Shown here piece after piece: positions 7,978 to 17,022 of a stretch of DNA of 64,000 nucleotides. Source of the stretch: Sphingopyxis sp. YR583 (GTDB lineage: Bacteria; Pseudomonadota; Alphaproteobacteria; Sphingomonadales; Sphingomonadaceae); assembly GCF_900108295.1 (NCBI RefSeq), contig NZ_FNWK01000001.1, positions 124,001 through 188,000 of the forward strand, in the 5' to 3' direction. The position numbers were made by a program, and so were the translations under genes. The notes beneath the pieces were generated by a model. The model was given only the letters and a program-made list of their open reading frames with translations. It searched no databases and was not told where the DNA came from. How positions within the stretch are numbered: position 1 is the stretch's first letter; each line of letters opens with the position of its first letter.

Positions 7978-8778
7978 TCAGAACCGCCGCACGAAACCGA
8001 AATAGAGTTCGATATCCGGACTGTTGCGATTGAGGCCCATGTTGGCGCCCAAATCCCATTGGCTGTCGGCATCGGGTTGCCAGCCGGCGGAGAGGCCGGC
8101 GAGCGCCTCGGTCGTATGACCGTCGGGGTCCTCGTCGCGGGCTAGCGACACTTCGGCCGTCATCGAAACATCGTCGGACACATCGAGCCCCACCCCGGCG
8201 ACCGACCCATAAGCTGTATGCCGACCGTCGCCGTCGCTATCGACCGCGGCGTCGACATGCGGCGTGAAACCCAGCGACACGGCGCCAAGGTCGAAGCTGA
8301 CCGGCGCGAGCAGTCCCGCCCCCCAATCGCCCGCGCCAACCCCCTTCCCGCCCAGCGGCAGCGTCGCATAGGGCATCAGCGCGATCGAAAAGCCTGACCC
8401 GTCCGGGTTACTCAAATTCTGCCGCAGCGCGAGCGTCATGTCGCCGGTTCGCGTCCGACGGGTCACGTCACCCGTCGCCCGGTCGCGGTCGCGTATGTGG
8501 CCCAGCATCGTCCACCCAATCTGCACCTCCAGCGACGGAGTCAGTCCTGCACGCAGCAGAGCGTCGCCAAAGGTCCAGCTATCGCTCCGGCTGTCAACGG
8601 AGCGATCGAGCGTCCAGTCGGCGAGGCCGATCTCGAACAGCAGCACCCCCGGCTCGACCGTACAGGCGGGCGTACCGAGCCCGGGCCGGTCGGGACAAAG
8701 CTCGCGGTGTCCCTCGTCCGCAAAAGCCGGCACAGCGACCGTCGCGGCCGCCAGCAGCAAGAGGGGTCGAAGCAACAT
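7978..8778 (-). CDS. Predicted outer-membrane beta-barrel protein of unknown substrate
   Basis: The 266-residue product has a clear signal peptide (about residues 1-20, ending PAFADEG). The mature part alternates polar and hydrophobic residues as in beta-strands (SLEVQIGWTMLGHI, GFSIALMPYATLPLG, VSLGFTPHVDAAVDSDGDG, VSMTAEVSLARDED) and ends in FGFVRRF with a C-terminal Phe, the usual signature for outer-membrane insertion. It resembles the transporter/phenol-degradation MetA-like barrel group, though that is a loose assignment. It is convergent with the upstream membrane-protein gene and divergent from mtgA. Confidence 0.72.
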   Translation of the reverse strand: MLLRPLLLLAAATVAVPAFADEGHRELCPDRPGLGTPACTVEPGVLLFEIGLADWTLDRSVDSRSDSWTFGDALLRAGLTPSLEVQIGWTMLGHIRDRDRATGDVTRRTRTGDMTLALRQNLSNPDGSGFSIALMPYATLPLGGKGVGAGDWGAGLLAPVSFDLGAVSLGFTPHVDAAVDSDGDGRHTAYGSVAGVGLDVSDDVSMTAEVSLARDEDPDGHTTEALAGLSAGWQPDADSQWDLGANMGLNRNSPDIELYFGFVRRF

Positions 8779-8830
8779 GCCGATATTTCCTTCGCACGGA
8801 TGACAGTATTTTGCTCCGCAAGATCAAGCG

Positions 8831-8855
8831 CCGCTTGCCTCGAAACCGCAAGCGG
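8831..8855. other. Inverted repeat in the mtgA 5' region
   Basis: CCGCTTGC (8831-8838) and GCAAGCGG (8848-8855) form a perfect 8-bp stem around a 9-base loop, ending 13 bases before the mtgA start. It could be an mRNA hairpin or a protein-binding palindrome; nothing else distinguishes these. Confidence 0.45.
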
Positions 8856-8868
8856 CTAATTTGCCCGC

Positions 8869-9579
8869 ATGGCAACTCCTCCCCGTGCGAAGACGAAGCG
8901 CAAGCTCCCTTGGTATCTTCGACCGTTCAAATGGCTGTTCTGGTTTATCGCGGCGTCGGTGCTGTGGGTGCTCATCTACGCCGTCGTGCCGCCGCCCGTA
9001 ACCTTCACGATGCTGGCCGACAGCAACGGGATCACGAAGGACTGGACAAGCCTGTCGGGCATCGACCGCAATATGGTGCGCGCGGTGATCGCCGCCGAGG
9101 ACGGCAAATTCTGCAGCCACGACGGCTTCGACCGAGATGCGATCGAACAAGCGATCGAGCGCAACGCCAAGGGTAAGCGCATGCGCGGCGGATCGACCGT
9201 CAGCCAGCAGACCGCAAAAAATGTCTTCCTGTGGCAAGGCAGCGGCTGGACACGCTACGTCCGCAAGGTGCCCGAGGTCTGGTTCACCTTTCTGATCGAG
9301 AAGATCTGGGGCAAGCGCCGGATCATGGAAGTCTATCTCAACGTCGCTGAAACCGGCATCGGCACCTATGGCGTCGAGGCGGGAGCCCAGCGCTATTTCA
9401 AGCATGGCGCGGCCAAGTTGACGCCAAAGGAAGCCGCGCGCATCGCCGCGATCCTGCCGCTCCCCAAAAAGCGCGAAGCGGTGAGCCCGTCCGGCTTCAC
9501 CCGCCGCTATGGCAACACGATCACGGCCCGCGTCGGACAAGTGCGCCGCGACGGGCTGGACGCTTGCGTTTACAAGTAA
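8869..9579 (+). CDS. mtgA: Monofunctional peptidoglycan glycosyltransferase MtgA
   Basis: Polymerises lipid II into glycan strands at the periplasmic face of the inner membrane. The 236-residue product has a basic N-terminus, one membrane anchor (about residues 20-40), and GT51 motifs: AAEDGKFCSHDGFD with catalytic Glu77, GGSTVSQQTAKNVFLW, KRRIMEVYLNVAETG and GAQRYF. There is no transpeptidase domain, and length matches MtgA. It is divergent from the outer-membrane protein gene and convergent with the next gene. Confidence 0.94.
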   Translation: MATPPRAKTKRKLPWYLRPFKWLFWFIAASVLWVLIYAVVPPPVTFTMLADSNGITKDWTSLSGIDRNMVRAVIAAEDGKFCSHDGFDRDAIEQAIERNAKGKRMRGGSTVSQQTAKNVFLWQGSGWTRYVRKVPEVWFTFLIEKIWGKRRIMEVYLNVAETGIGTYGVEAGAQRYFKHGAAKLTPKEAARIAAILPLPKKREAVSPSGFTRRYGNTITARVGQVRRDGLDACVYK

Positions 9580-9606
9580 TCGATACGGCAGTCGTTCGTC
9601 GGGCGC

Positions 9607-10194
9607 CTATCGGTTCCCCCGTGGCGCCAGCCGCTCGAGGCCGTCCAGTTGATCCTGCGCGCAGTAGAACACCATACCCCAATCGGTGAGGTTGTCGGCC
9701 GTCCAGCGTTCGAGGCAGATCCGAAAAGAGGACTGGATGGCCGCGTCGGGATAGATCGCCTGAAATAGCGTGAAATTCCGGGCACCGATTATTTCATATT
9801 TGAAACAGTCTTCGAGGACGAGGTCCGGCCGGTCCTCCTTCTGCTCTTTCGCACACCGGACACGCGCACGCTCCGCATCGAAGCGGGTGTTGCCCAGCGA
9901 CGTCTCCCTCAACGACGCTTCGTCGCGGTTTGCGCAAATCTGGATCATGTTCCAGTCGGACTTTTCGCCATCGCTGTAGTCGGTGACGCAGCGATCGATC
10001 TCTGCGCGGAGGACCGGCTTCGCAAACCGATGGACCGCGGACACCTCCCGATGATCGCGGATCAGGCTTTTTAGGCACTCCGCCTGCGCGTCGAAATCAT
10101 GCGCATCATTCTCGTCGACGCATTGTGCGGCGGCCAACCCGGGGCTGAAAGCGGGGAGTTGCGAGGAGGCGAGCGTCATAGCGAGCAGGAGCAT
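9607..10194 (-). CDS. Secreted protein with two cysteine-containing repeats, unknown function
   Basis: I do not recognise the family. The 195-residue product begins with a signal peptide (MLLLAMTLASSQLPAF...LAAAQC, about 23 residues). The mature part seems to be two diverged copies of a roughly 60-residue unit. Copy one runs from ECLKSLI to DWNMIQICANRDEASL; copy two runs from DCFKYEI to DWGMVFYCAQDQLDGL. Each copy has Cys near its start, Cys in the middle (IDRC, FRIC) and Cys in the DW-M-C motif, so disulfides in the periplasm are likely. No ribosome-binding site is obvious. It is convergent with mtgA. Confidence 0.7.
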   Translation of the reverse strand: MLLLAMTLASSQLPAFSPGLAAAQCVDENDAHDFDAQAECLKSLIRDHREVSAVHRFAKPVLRAEIDRCVTDYSDGEKSDWNMIQICANRDEASLRETSLGNTRFDAERARVRCAKEQKEDRPDLVLEDCFKYEIIGARNFTLFQAIYPDAAIQSSFRICLERWTADNLTDWGMVFYCAQDQLDGLERLAPRGNR

Positions 10195-10226
10195 GTCATA
10201 AGAATGGCCGCAGCAATCTGATATTG

Positions 10227-10245
10227 AAAGCCTTTTTAAGGCTTT
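10227..10245 (-). terminator. Hairpin downstream of the J-domain gene
   Basis: AAAGCCTT (10227-10234) and AAGGCTTT (10238-10245) form a perfect 8-bp stem with a 3-base loop, 33 bases past the stop of the leftward J-domain gene. Its AT-rich arms stand out from the surrounding GC-rich sequence. Confidence 0.5.
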
Positions 10246-10278
10246 GCGCGCCGCCGACCGACCGACGATGCGCCGCAG

Positions 10279-10815
10279 CTATGCCGGTTTCCAGCTTTTG
10301 CGCTCTTCGGCCTGCTTCAGCACCTCGAACGCCGCCTGCCCCGCAGCAAAGCGTTTTGCGGCCTCGGCATCGCCCGGCTTCACATCGGGATGGCATTCCT
10401 TGGCAAGATTGCGCCACGCCTTCTTGGTCGCCTCGAAGTCGGCGTCGGGCTCGAGGTCGAGGATTTCAAGCGCCCGCATTTCGTCGGCGCTGCGGCTGCC
10501 GTCGCCCGATCCGCCCCACGCATAATGCTGCGCACGGGCATAGCTGTTGGCGCCGCGAGCCTCTTCGGCGGCGCGCGCCGCCGCATCTTCGGCGGAAAGG
10601 CCGGCAAAATAATCCCAGCCGCGATTATATTCGGCAGCGTGGGTTTCGCAGAAATACCAGCGTTCGGGACTGTTCGGCGATTTCGGTGCGGGGCAATTGC
10701 CTGGGTTGGTGCAACCGTGGCGATCGCAGAGGCGCACCTTTTGCGTCTCGCGCGAAGAGCCATAGGGGCGCCAGCGGGGAAACCCCCAGTCATCGGATCT
10801 CTTAGCGCGGCTCAT
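10279..10815 (-). CDS. J-domain protein with N-terminal cysteine/histidine motif
   Basis: A 178-residue co-chaperone-like protein. The J domain is at the C-terminus (about residues 113-175: ALEILDLEPDADFEATKKAW and KECHPDVKPG with His142-Pro143-Asp144), so it should stimulate a DnaK-type ATPase. The N-terminal 60 residues contain Cys30, His33, Cys35, Cys41, Cys56 and His59, a possible metal site. The middle is Ala-rich and probably flexible. The G/F and zinc-finger regions of DnaJ are absent, so this is a class III (DnaJC-like) protein with an unknown client. Confidence 0.85.
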   Translation of the reverse strand: MSRAKRSDDWGFPRWRPYGSSRETQKVRLCDRHGCTNPGNCPAPKSPNSPERWYFCETHAAEYNRGWDYFAGLSAEDAAARAAEEARGANSYARAQHYAWGGSGDGSRSADEMRALEILDLEPDADFEATKKAWRNLAKECHPDVKPGDAEAAKRFAAGQAAFEVLKQAEERKSWKPA

Positions 10816-10869
10816 TTCACCATATGTAGCAACCGGAGCCGAAATTGCTAGCCAAGCAGGGCTAAATAG

Positions 10870-11655
10870 CTAGTCCTTCGGCTTGTAGCCGAACGCCTTG
10901 GCGGCGAGTTTGACCACTGCGGGGTCGCGCTCGGTGGGGGTCATCGGTACCGCGGCTTCGAGCGTGTCGATGATATGTGTCAGCGCGGCGATGCGTGCGG
11001 CCTTCTTGTTGTTGCCGTCGATGATTTTCCAAGGTGCCCAGCGCGTGTTCGTCTGCGCGAACATCTCTTCCATCGCGGCGAGATAATCCTTGCGCTTCGA
11101 CCGGTTGCGATAATCTTCGGTGCCGGTCTTCCAGCGTTTCCACGGATCGTCGAGCCGCGCTGCAAAACGCTCGTCCTGCTCCTGCTGCGTGATGTGGATG
11201 AACAGCTTGACGAGGTTCGTGCGGCTGCCGGTCAGTTGCGCCTCGAACTCGTTGATCTCGTCATAACCCTTGCGCCATTCGGCTTCGGTCGCAAAGCCCT
11301 CGACGCGCTCGACAAGAACACGGCCGTACCAGCTGCGGTCAAAGATCGAGATTTCGCGGTTTCCGGGCAGGCGTTTCCAGAAGCGCCAAAGGAAATGGCG
11401 CGCCTTTTCTTCCTCATTGGGCGCGCTGATCGGCCACACTTCGAAATAGCGGGGATCGAGCGAGGCGGTGAGCCGCTGGATGATGCCGCCCTTCCCCGCC
11501 GCATCCCATCCCTCGAACATGACGATGCTGCGCTGGCCGTGGATGATATGTGCGGCCTGCAAGCGTTCGAGCCGATCCTCAAGCGCCGCGATCGTGTCGG
11601 AATAGTCGACATCATATTTGGCGCCGGTTTCATAGTCGGACAGGGAAATGCTCAT
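10870..11655 (-). CDS. ppk2: Polyphosphate kinase 2 family protein
   Basis: PPK2 enzymes transfer phosphate between polyphosphate and nucleotides. The 261-residue product has the Walker A-like GWDAAGKGG (residues 49-57), the lid/Walker B region FDRSWYGR (about 105-112) and the family segments RYFEVWPISAPNEEEKARHF and DDPWKRWKTGTEDYRNRSK. The ATG at 11655 is chosen because AGGAGGG lies just upstream; an in-frame start nine codons earlier lacks this. It has a single PPK2 domain. Nucleotide preference (ADP, GDP or AMP) cannot be decided here. It stands apart from ppk1/ppx at 18.7-22.3 kb. Confidence 0.92.
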   Translation of the reverse strand: MSISLSDYETGAKYDVDYSDTIAALEDRLERLQAAHIIHGQRSIVMFEGWDAAGKGGIIQRLTASLDPRYFEVWPISAPNEEEKARHFLWRFWKRLPGNREISIFDRSWYGRVLVERVEGFATEAEWRKGYDEINEFEAQLTGSRTNLVKLFIHITQQEQDERFAARLDDPWKRWKTGTEDYRNRSKRKDYLAAMEEMFAQTNTRWAPWKIIDGNNKKAARIAALTHIIDTLEAAVPMTPTERDPAVVKLAAKAFGYKPKD

Positions 11656-11737
11656 ATGCCCTCCTAACCTATGCGGAGGCATCCCACCAAGCCCGATCCG
11701 CCACTGTCATGTTCCGGGACAGGCCTCACGCGCTTCC

Positions 11738-12676
11738 TCATTCGCGTCCGATCAGGCGCTTGCGCGCGTCCCAGTCGGCCAGCGCGCGGCGGTTACCCTC
11801 GATACGCTCCAGCGCTTCGGGGATCGCGCTGCTGCGCAGCCCCTGTCGCTGCGCCTCGCCATACCAGTCGATCGCCTTATCGAAATCGCGCTGCATCTCG
11901 GCGCAAAGGCCCAGGTTGAAAGCAAGCGCAGCCGTCGGTTCGGCGTCGCGGGTCAGCGCGGTCCATGCCGCGCACGCGCCGGGCTGGTCGCTCTTGGTCA
12001 GGCGGACCGCATTTTTGAACGCCGCCTGCGCCGGCTTCGCCAGCCCCTTCGTGCTTTCCTCGACACGCACGTCGAGCGAATAGTCGCGCGGCGCGAGGTC
12101 GCGGCGGATCGCCTTCACATGATCGCGCTGAACGCTCTCGATATAGTCGTCGACCGACCGCGATGCGGCGCGATCGGGGCAATAGGTGATCTGGTCGCGG
12201 GCGTTCAGCGGGCGCGTGTAACGCACCGAACCGTCGCCGATCGCCACAAGCCGTGCGGTGGTCGCGACGGTGATCGTCCGGCGGCGACAGCGGATATCGA
12301 CCTCGTCTTCCTTCAGGCATTTTTTCTTGTCGGCGGGATCGGGCTCGACACAGCGCTTGCGCTTTTCGGTCACGGGCGCCTCTTCGACGCCGGCACGCGT
12401 CGTGCCTGTGACGAGGCCGTCGGTCGGCGCGTTCGATTCGGGTGCGATGACCCGGTAATAAGCGCGGCCATCGAACTGCGCGCCGCCAAGCTCGGCCTCG
12501 AGTTGCTGCGCGAACGCCCCGCCATCCTCGCCCTCGAACCGCTCGACCGATATGCGGAGCAGGTCGTTGACGTTGGCGCTGGCCGGATCACTGCCGATGA
12601 TGGTCAGCGTCTCGGCCGCCGCGGGCGAAGCGAAACAAAGAGAAGCGGCGGCCAGCGCCAGTCGCGTGTCGAACAT
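11738..12676 (-). CDS. Secreted protein with C-terminal TPR-like segment, unknown function
   Basis: The 312-residue product starts with a signal peptide (MFDTRLALAAASLCFASPAA, cleavage near AAAET). GGGGGGTGAG directly upstream supports ATG 12676 over a start five codons earlier. The middle has two Cys pairs in a basic stretch (KRKRCVEPDPADKKKC, and VDIRC). The C-terminal third has a tetratricopeptide-like helix pair (ALAFNLGLCAEMQRDFDKAI, DWYGEAQRQGL). A periplasmic or outer-membrane-associated role is inferred. I do not recognise the family. Confidence 0.7.
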   Translation of the reverse strand: MFDTRLALAAASLCFASPAAAETLTIIGSDPASANVNDLLRISVERFEGEDGGAFAQQLEAELGGAQFDGRAYYRVIAPESNAPTDGLVTGTTRAGVEEAPVTEKRKRCVEPDPADKKKCLKEDEVDIRCRRRTITVATTARLVAIGDGSVRYTRPLNARDQITYCPDRAASRSVDDYIESVQRDHVKAIRRDLAPRDYSLDVRVEESTKGLAKPAQAAFKNAVRLTKSDQPGACAAWTALTRDAEPTAALAFNLGLCAEMQRDFDKAIDWYGEAQRQGLRSSAIPEALERIEGNRRALADWDARKRLIGRE

Positions 12677-12743
12677 CTCACCCCCCGACAAGAACCCCGC
12701 GCCGGGCTATCGCAGCCCCGCGCGCCTGTCAAAGCGGGAAGTG

Positions 12744-13616
12744 TCAGAGATGCGCGGCGAGCAGCGACGCGACGCGCGCCGGATTTTCCATCGGGATGAA
12801 ATGGCTATGCTCGGCCCATAATTCGTCGCGCTCGGCTCCGATCGCGGGACCGAGACCGGTCCATGTCGGGCTCAGCGAGAAATCGAGTTCGCCACCGCGC
12901 TCACCGGTCGGGGCACGGATCAGAGTCGAAGGAACCGCGAGATAATGGAGCCACTCGTGCGGGTTCGTGCGCAGAGCATTCTGGTAGACAGATGCCTCGA
13001 GCGCCGGCGGGCAAGCAAGTTCCAGCCCCTCCCCGTCCGCCGCCGGAAACACGCCATAGGTGCAATAATCGGCCAGCACGCGCGGATCCCAATTCGCATA
13101 AGGCGGCCGGTCCGCGAAACGTGCGCGCATTTCTTCCGCGCTCGACCAGCTATTGCGGCGACGGGCGACCGGATGGTCGGCGGGATCGGCGATCGGCTTG
13201 GCCGCCTCGCCCTCGTAAAAGGCAGGCGCCATGATCACCGGATCGATGAGCATAAGATGGGCGAACGCCGCCGGCCGCTGCGACGCGAGCCGTGTCAGCA
13301 CATAGGCGCCCATGCTGTGGCCGCAGCCGATGATCGGATGCCCGCCGAGCCCGTCGAGCAGCGGCAGCAGCACGTCCGATGTCGCCGCCCAATTGGCGAG
13401 CGTCGCCGGACGAAAGCTCCGCCCATGGCCGCGATGGTCGGGCGCAATGACATGCGCGCCCGCGGGCAATGCCGCAACGACCTGATCCCACAGCCGGGCG
13501 TGAAAGCCCGTCGCGTGGAGCAGCAGCAGCGACGGCCCCTGCCCCCGCTCACCCCATTCGAACCAGCAGATATCGCCTTCCGGCGTTTCCAGCCGGTGCT
13601 CCCGGGGTTCGCTCAT
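12744..13616 (-). CDS. Alpha/beta-hydrolase
   Basis: A 290-residue alpha/beta-hydrolase-fold enzyme. The oxyanion region LLLLHATGFHARLW and VIAPDHRGHGRS precede the nucleophile elbow GCGHSMGA (Ser near residue 100). An acid residue in LMLIDPV and a C-terminal His in AEHSHFIPMENP complete a plausible triad. No signal peptide. The start lies 3 bases past the aspS stop, so the two genes are probably cotranscribed. The family includes esterases, lactonases and haloperoxidase-like enzymes; the substrate is unknown. Confidence 0.85.
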   Translation of the reverse strand: MSEPREHRLETPEGDICWFEWGERGQGPSLLLLHATGFHARLWDQVVAALPAGAHVIAPDHRGHGRSFRPATLANWAATSDVLLPLLDGLGGHPIIGCGHSMGAYVLTRLASQRPAAFAHLMLIDPVIMAPAFYEGEAAKPIADPADHPVARRRNSWSSAEEMRARFADRPPYANWDPRVLADYCTYGVFPAADGEGLELACPPALEASVYQNALRTNPHEWLHYLAVPSTLIRAPTGERGGELDFSLSPTWTGLGPAIGAERDELWAEHSHFIPMENPARVASLLAAHL

Positions 13617-13619
13617 GCC

Positions 13620-15410
13620 TTAACTCTTCGGACCGTCGACGATGCGGATGCTGAGTTCCTTCAGCTGCTTTTCGCTGACCGGGGCCGGGGCGCCCATCAT
13701 CAGGTCTTCGGCCTTCTGCGTCATCGGGAAAACGATCACTTCGCGGATGTTCGGCTCGTCGGCGAGCAACATCACAATGCGGTCGACGCCCGGCGCCGAA
13801 CCGCCATGCGGCGGTGCGCCGAACTTGAAGGCGTTGATCATGCCCGCGAAATTGGTGTCGACGTCGGCCTGCGAATAGCCCGCAATCTCGAACGCCTTGT
13901 ACATGATGTCGGGACGATGGTTCCGGATCGCACCCGACGACAGTTCGACGCCGTTGCAGACGATGTCATACTGATAGGCGAGGATATCGAGCGGATCCTT
14001 GTTCGTAAGCGCGTCCATCTCGCCCTGCGGCATCGAGAAGGGATTGTGGCTGAAGTCGATCTTGCCGGTGTCCTCGTCGGCCTCGAACATCGGGAAGTCG
14101 ACGATCCAGCAGAATTCGAAGCGGCTCTTGTCGATCAGGTCGAGCTGATCGGCGACGCGCGTGCGCGCGAGGCCGGCGAGCTTCGCCGCCTTGCCTTCGA
14201 CGCCCGCGGCAAAGAAGATGCCATCATTCGGGCCGAGGCCCATCGCGTCGGCGATGGCTTTCATGCCCTCCTGACCGTGATTGTTGGCGATCGGGCCGCC
14301 GAACACCCCGTCCTTCTGCGTCGCATAACCGAGACCCGGGAAGCCTTCCGACTGCGCCCAGCTGTTCATCTCGTCGAAGAATTTGCGGCTCTTCTCGTGC
14401 GTTTCGGGGGCGGCGACGGCGCGGACGACCTGCCCTTCCTCGACCATCGTCGCGAAGCGGCCGAAGCCCGAGCCCCTGAAGAAATCGCCGACATCATGGA
14501 CGAGCAACGGGTTGCGGAGGTCAGGCTTGTCGCTGCCATATTTCAGCATCGATTCGCGGTACGGAATGCGCTGGAACGGCAACGGCGACACGGTGCGGCC
14601 CTTGCCGTCGAAATCGGCGAACTCCTCGAACACGCCGTGCAGGACGGGTTCGATCGCGTTGAAGACGTCGTCCTGGGTAACGAAGCTCATTTCGAAATCG
14701 AGCTGGTAGAATTCGCCGGGCGAACGGTCGGCGCGCGCATCCTCGTCGCGGAAGCAGGGGGCAATCTGGAAATAGCGATCGAAGCCCGCGACCATCAGCA
14801 ACTGCTTGAACATCTGCGGCGCCTGCGGCAGCGCATAGAATTTGCCGGGATGGACGCGGCTGGGGACGAGATAGTCGCGCGCGCCCTCGGGGCTGCTCGC
14901 GGTCAGGATCGGCGTCTGGAATTCGGTGAAGCCCTGATCGATCATCCGGCGGCGCAGCGACGAAATCACGTTCGAGCGCAGCACGATATTCTTGTGCAGC
15001 CGCTCGCGGCGCAGATCGAGGAAGCGGTTCGTGAGACGGATTTCCTCGGGATATTCGGTCTCGCCGAACACCGGAAGCGGCAGGCGGTCCGCCGACGACT
15101 GCACGGTCACCGCGCTCGGATAGATCTCGATCTCGCCCGTCGCCAGCTTCGCGTTCAGCGTCTCGGGCGACCGCGCCGCAACCTTGCCGGTGAAGGTCAG
15201 GACAGACTCCGGCCCCTGCGCGTTGACGACGGGATAGAGGTCCGAACCGGTCTCCACGACGATCTGGGTAATCCCGTAATGGTCGCGAAGATCGACGAAG
15301 AGCACATTCGCATGCTCGCGCGTGCGATGCACCCAGCCCGAAAGACGGACTTCCTCGCCGACATTGGCGGCGCGAAGATCTGCGCAGGTGTGGGAGCGAT
15401 AGGCGTGCAT
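13620..15410 (-). CDS. aspS: Aspartyl-tRNA synthetase (bacterial type)
   Basis: Charges tRNA-Asp in the cytoplasm. The 596-residue product has an N-terminal anticodon-binding OB fold ([32 protein letters not shown]), class II motif 1/2 regions ([36 protein letters not shown]), the GAD insertion typical of bacterial AspRS, and motif 3 [19 protein letters not shown] 15410 gives the usual [13 protein letters not shown] beginning; a start five codons upstream is less likely. Whether it also aspartylates tRNA-Asn cannot be read here. Confidence 0.96.
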   Translation of the reverse strand: MHAYRSHTCADLRAANVGEEVRLSGWVHRTREHANVLFVDLRDHYGITQIVVETGSDLYPVVNAQGPESVLTFTGKVAARSPETLNAKLATGEIEIYPSAVTVQSSADRLPLPVFGETEYPEEIRLTNRFLDLRRERLHKNIVLRSNVISSLRRRMIDQGFTEFQTPILTASSPEGARDYLVPSRVHPGKFYALPQAPQMFKQLLMVAGFDRYFQIAPCFRDEDARADRSPGEFYQLDFEMSFVTQDDVFNAIEPVLHGVFEEFADFDGKGRTVSPLPFQRIPYRESMLKYGSDKPDLRNPLLVHDVGDFFRGSGFGRFATMVEEGQVVRAVAAPETHEKSRKFFDEMNSWAQSEGFPGLGYATQKDGVFGGPIANNHGQEGMKAIADAMGLGPNDGIFFAAGVEGKAAKLAGLARTRVADQLDLIDKSRFEFCWIVDFPMFEADEDTGKIDFSHNPFSMPQGEMDALTNKDPLDILAYQYDIVCNGVELSSGAIRNHRPDIMYKAFEIAGYSQADVDTNFAGMINAFKFGAPPHGGSAPGVDRIVMLLADEPNIREVIVFPMTQKAEDLMMGAPAPVSEKQLKELSIRIVDGPKS

Positions 15411-15510
15411 TTTCTCGTCTTTCAATGATGAAGCAGATCAACGAAAAGTTGATATTTATGGCCGCGCTAAGGCAGATCGGAGCGCCATTTGTCAAGGGTA
15501 GAAGGCCAAA

Positions 15511-17022
15511 TCAGCAGGTCAGTCCAAGGCTGTCCAGTACCTCGCTACCGAACAAGGCACGATGCGCCGGATCGGGCATCAGTCGGTCGCGAGCGGCGCG
15601 CCAACGACCAAAATCATTGCCATAATCGGCTGCGACGCGCGCGGCATCGAGGCGACAGCTTTTCGCCCAATGCCGCGTAAAGCCGACCCCTTCGACATCG
15701 AGGCATTCGACGACGCGGGCATAGGCATCGGCGGTGCGCTGACTGCGCGGGCCGTCGAAATCGATCACCGCGTTGTGCGCAAAGCGTGCCGGGGCGAGCA
15801 AGCCCTGCGCGCGCTCCATGAAGCGGACGGTGACGACGGTCGAGCCGCCGTGCTTGGCATAAACGGCGCAGATGCGCTCGAAGGCGCGTGCAAGGTCGGA
15901 GCGATCGATGGTGACCGAGGCGTTGAACAGATCGGCCAAAGGACGATGCGTGTCGAGCCCCTCCCCCCAACTGCCGTAGACGGTGGGCGCATCGACGTCG
16001 GGGCCGCTGGCATAGCCCTGTTTCATCGCGAATTGCAGCAACGGCCCCCGCGCCCACGGATAATCATTGAGCAATCGCCCCAGCAGGCTGAGCGCATCAT
16101 AGCCCGCGCCAAGTTGGCCCGGAGTGGCGCGCGGGTAATCTTCGCGCCACGGCTCGCAATAGAGAAAGCGCAGCATGGCAGGACGCTTGAACGGTTTGTA
16201 GGGATTGACGATCATCTGCACGAAATCGGGATCCCGATCGAGCGCATAGGCTGCAGAAAACCGACGAAAATTGCCTACGGCGAGCCAGTCGAGTGCCGCG
16301 CAATCGACCTTGCGCAGATTCTGGATCGGGCGGACGAGGAATTTGGGGACGCTGTCGACGACCAGCGCGGTCACGATCCCCAACGATCCCACAGGAAGCT
16401 GCGCCGCAGCGAAAAGCGCGTCGTCGCGCAGCACCGCAGAACCCGTCCCGGCGATGAAGGCATCGCTCATCACGCCTGCGCCCGGTTCGATCCAATAGAC
16501 ACCTCCGGGCGTGACGATCTGCGCCGCGCGAATATGGTCCTGGATGCCGCCGCGCGCGATCATCGAACCGTGCGTACCGGTGGCGCAGGCGCCGGCAAAA
16601 GTCTGCCCATTGCCCGCGCCGCTGGTCCATAGCGACCTGCCCTGTTCCTCGAACTTGTCCGAAACTTCGTCGACGAGCGCGCCCGCTTCGACGAGCATCA
16701 AAGCCGACGCATCGATACCGGGCCGCACGTCACCCGCGCCAATCCTGAAACAACGGTTGAACCGGCGCGTATGGAGCAGCCAGCTTTGCGAACTGATATT
16801 GACGTTCGACGGCGACCATCCCGCACCAAGCGGCCGGACGCGGCGCTTCGCGGCAGCCGCCTGCTTGAGCCAGTCCTGCACCGATTTGGCGGCGATCGCT
16901 ATTTCATCGCGTCCGCGCACCGCATCGCCGCTGCGCAAGGCGAAGCGCGTTGCCCCTTCGCAGGTGCCGGTGCCGTGATAATTGGTCCAACGGCCTTCAT
17001 CGCCGAGCCTGACGATCGGCAT
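15511..17022 (-). CDS. FAD-linked oxidase (aldonolactone oxidase-like)
   Basis: A 503-residue flavoprotein of the PP-loop FAD-binding type. The N-terminal FAD domain shows RRVRPLGAGWSPSNV and GAGNGQTFAGACATGTHGSM; the cap domain is followed by HWAK near the C-terminus (FTRHWAKSC), similar to the HWGK motif of sugar-lactone oxidases. Electron acceptor and substrate are unknown. The ATG at 17022 overlaps the TGA of the small membrane-protein gene upstream (TGATG), which decides the start and implies translational coupling. There is no signal peptide; a second protein may provide membrane attachment. Confidence 0.82.
   Translation of the reverse strand: MPIVRLGDEGRWTNYHGTGTCEGATRFALRSGDAVRGRDEIAIAAKSVQDWLKQAAAAKRRVRPLGAGWSPSNVNISSQSWLLHTRRFNRCFRIGAGDVRPGIDASALMLVEAGALVDEVSDKFEEQGRSLWTSGAGNGQTFAGACATGTHGSMIARGGIQDHIRAAQIVTPGGVYWIEPGAGVMSDAFIAGTGSAVLRDDALFAAAQLPVGSLGIVTALVVDSVPKFLVRPIQNLRKVDCAALDWLAVGNFRRFSAAYALDRDPDFVQMIVNPYKPFKRPAMLRFLYCEPWREDYPRATPGQLGAGYDALSLLGRLLNDYPWARGPLLQFAMKQGYASGPDVDAPTVYGSWGEGLDTHRPLADLFNASVTIDRSDLARAFERICAVYAKHGGSTVVTVRFMERAQGLLAPARFAHNAVIDFDGPRSQRTADAYARVVECLDVEGVGFTRHWAKSCRLDAARVAADYGNDFGRWRAARDRLMPDPAHRALFGSEVLDSLGLTC

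Noticed and set aside
12945..15428. 827-codon plus-strand open frame antisense to aspS
   Set aside because: Shadow of aspS; composition is unlike a real protein and it has no motifs.
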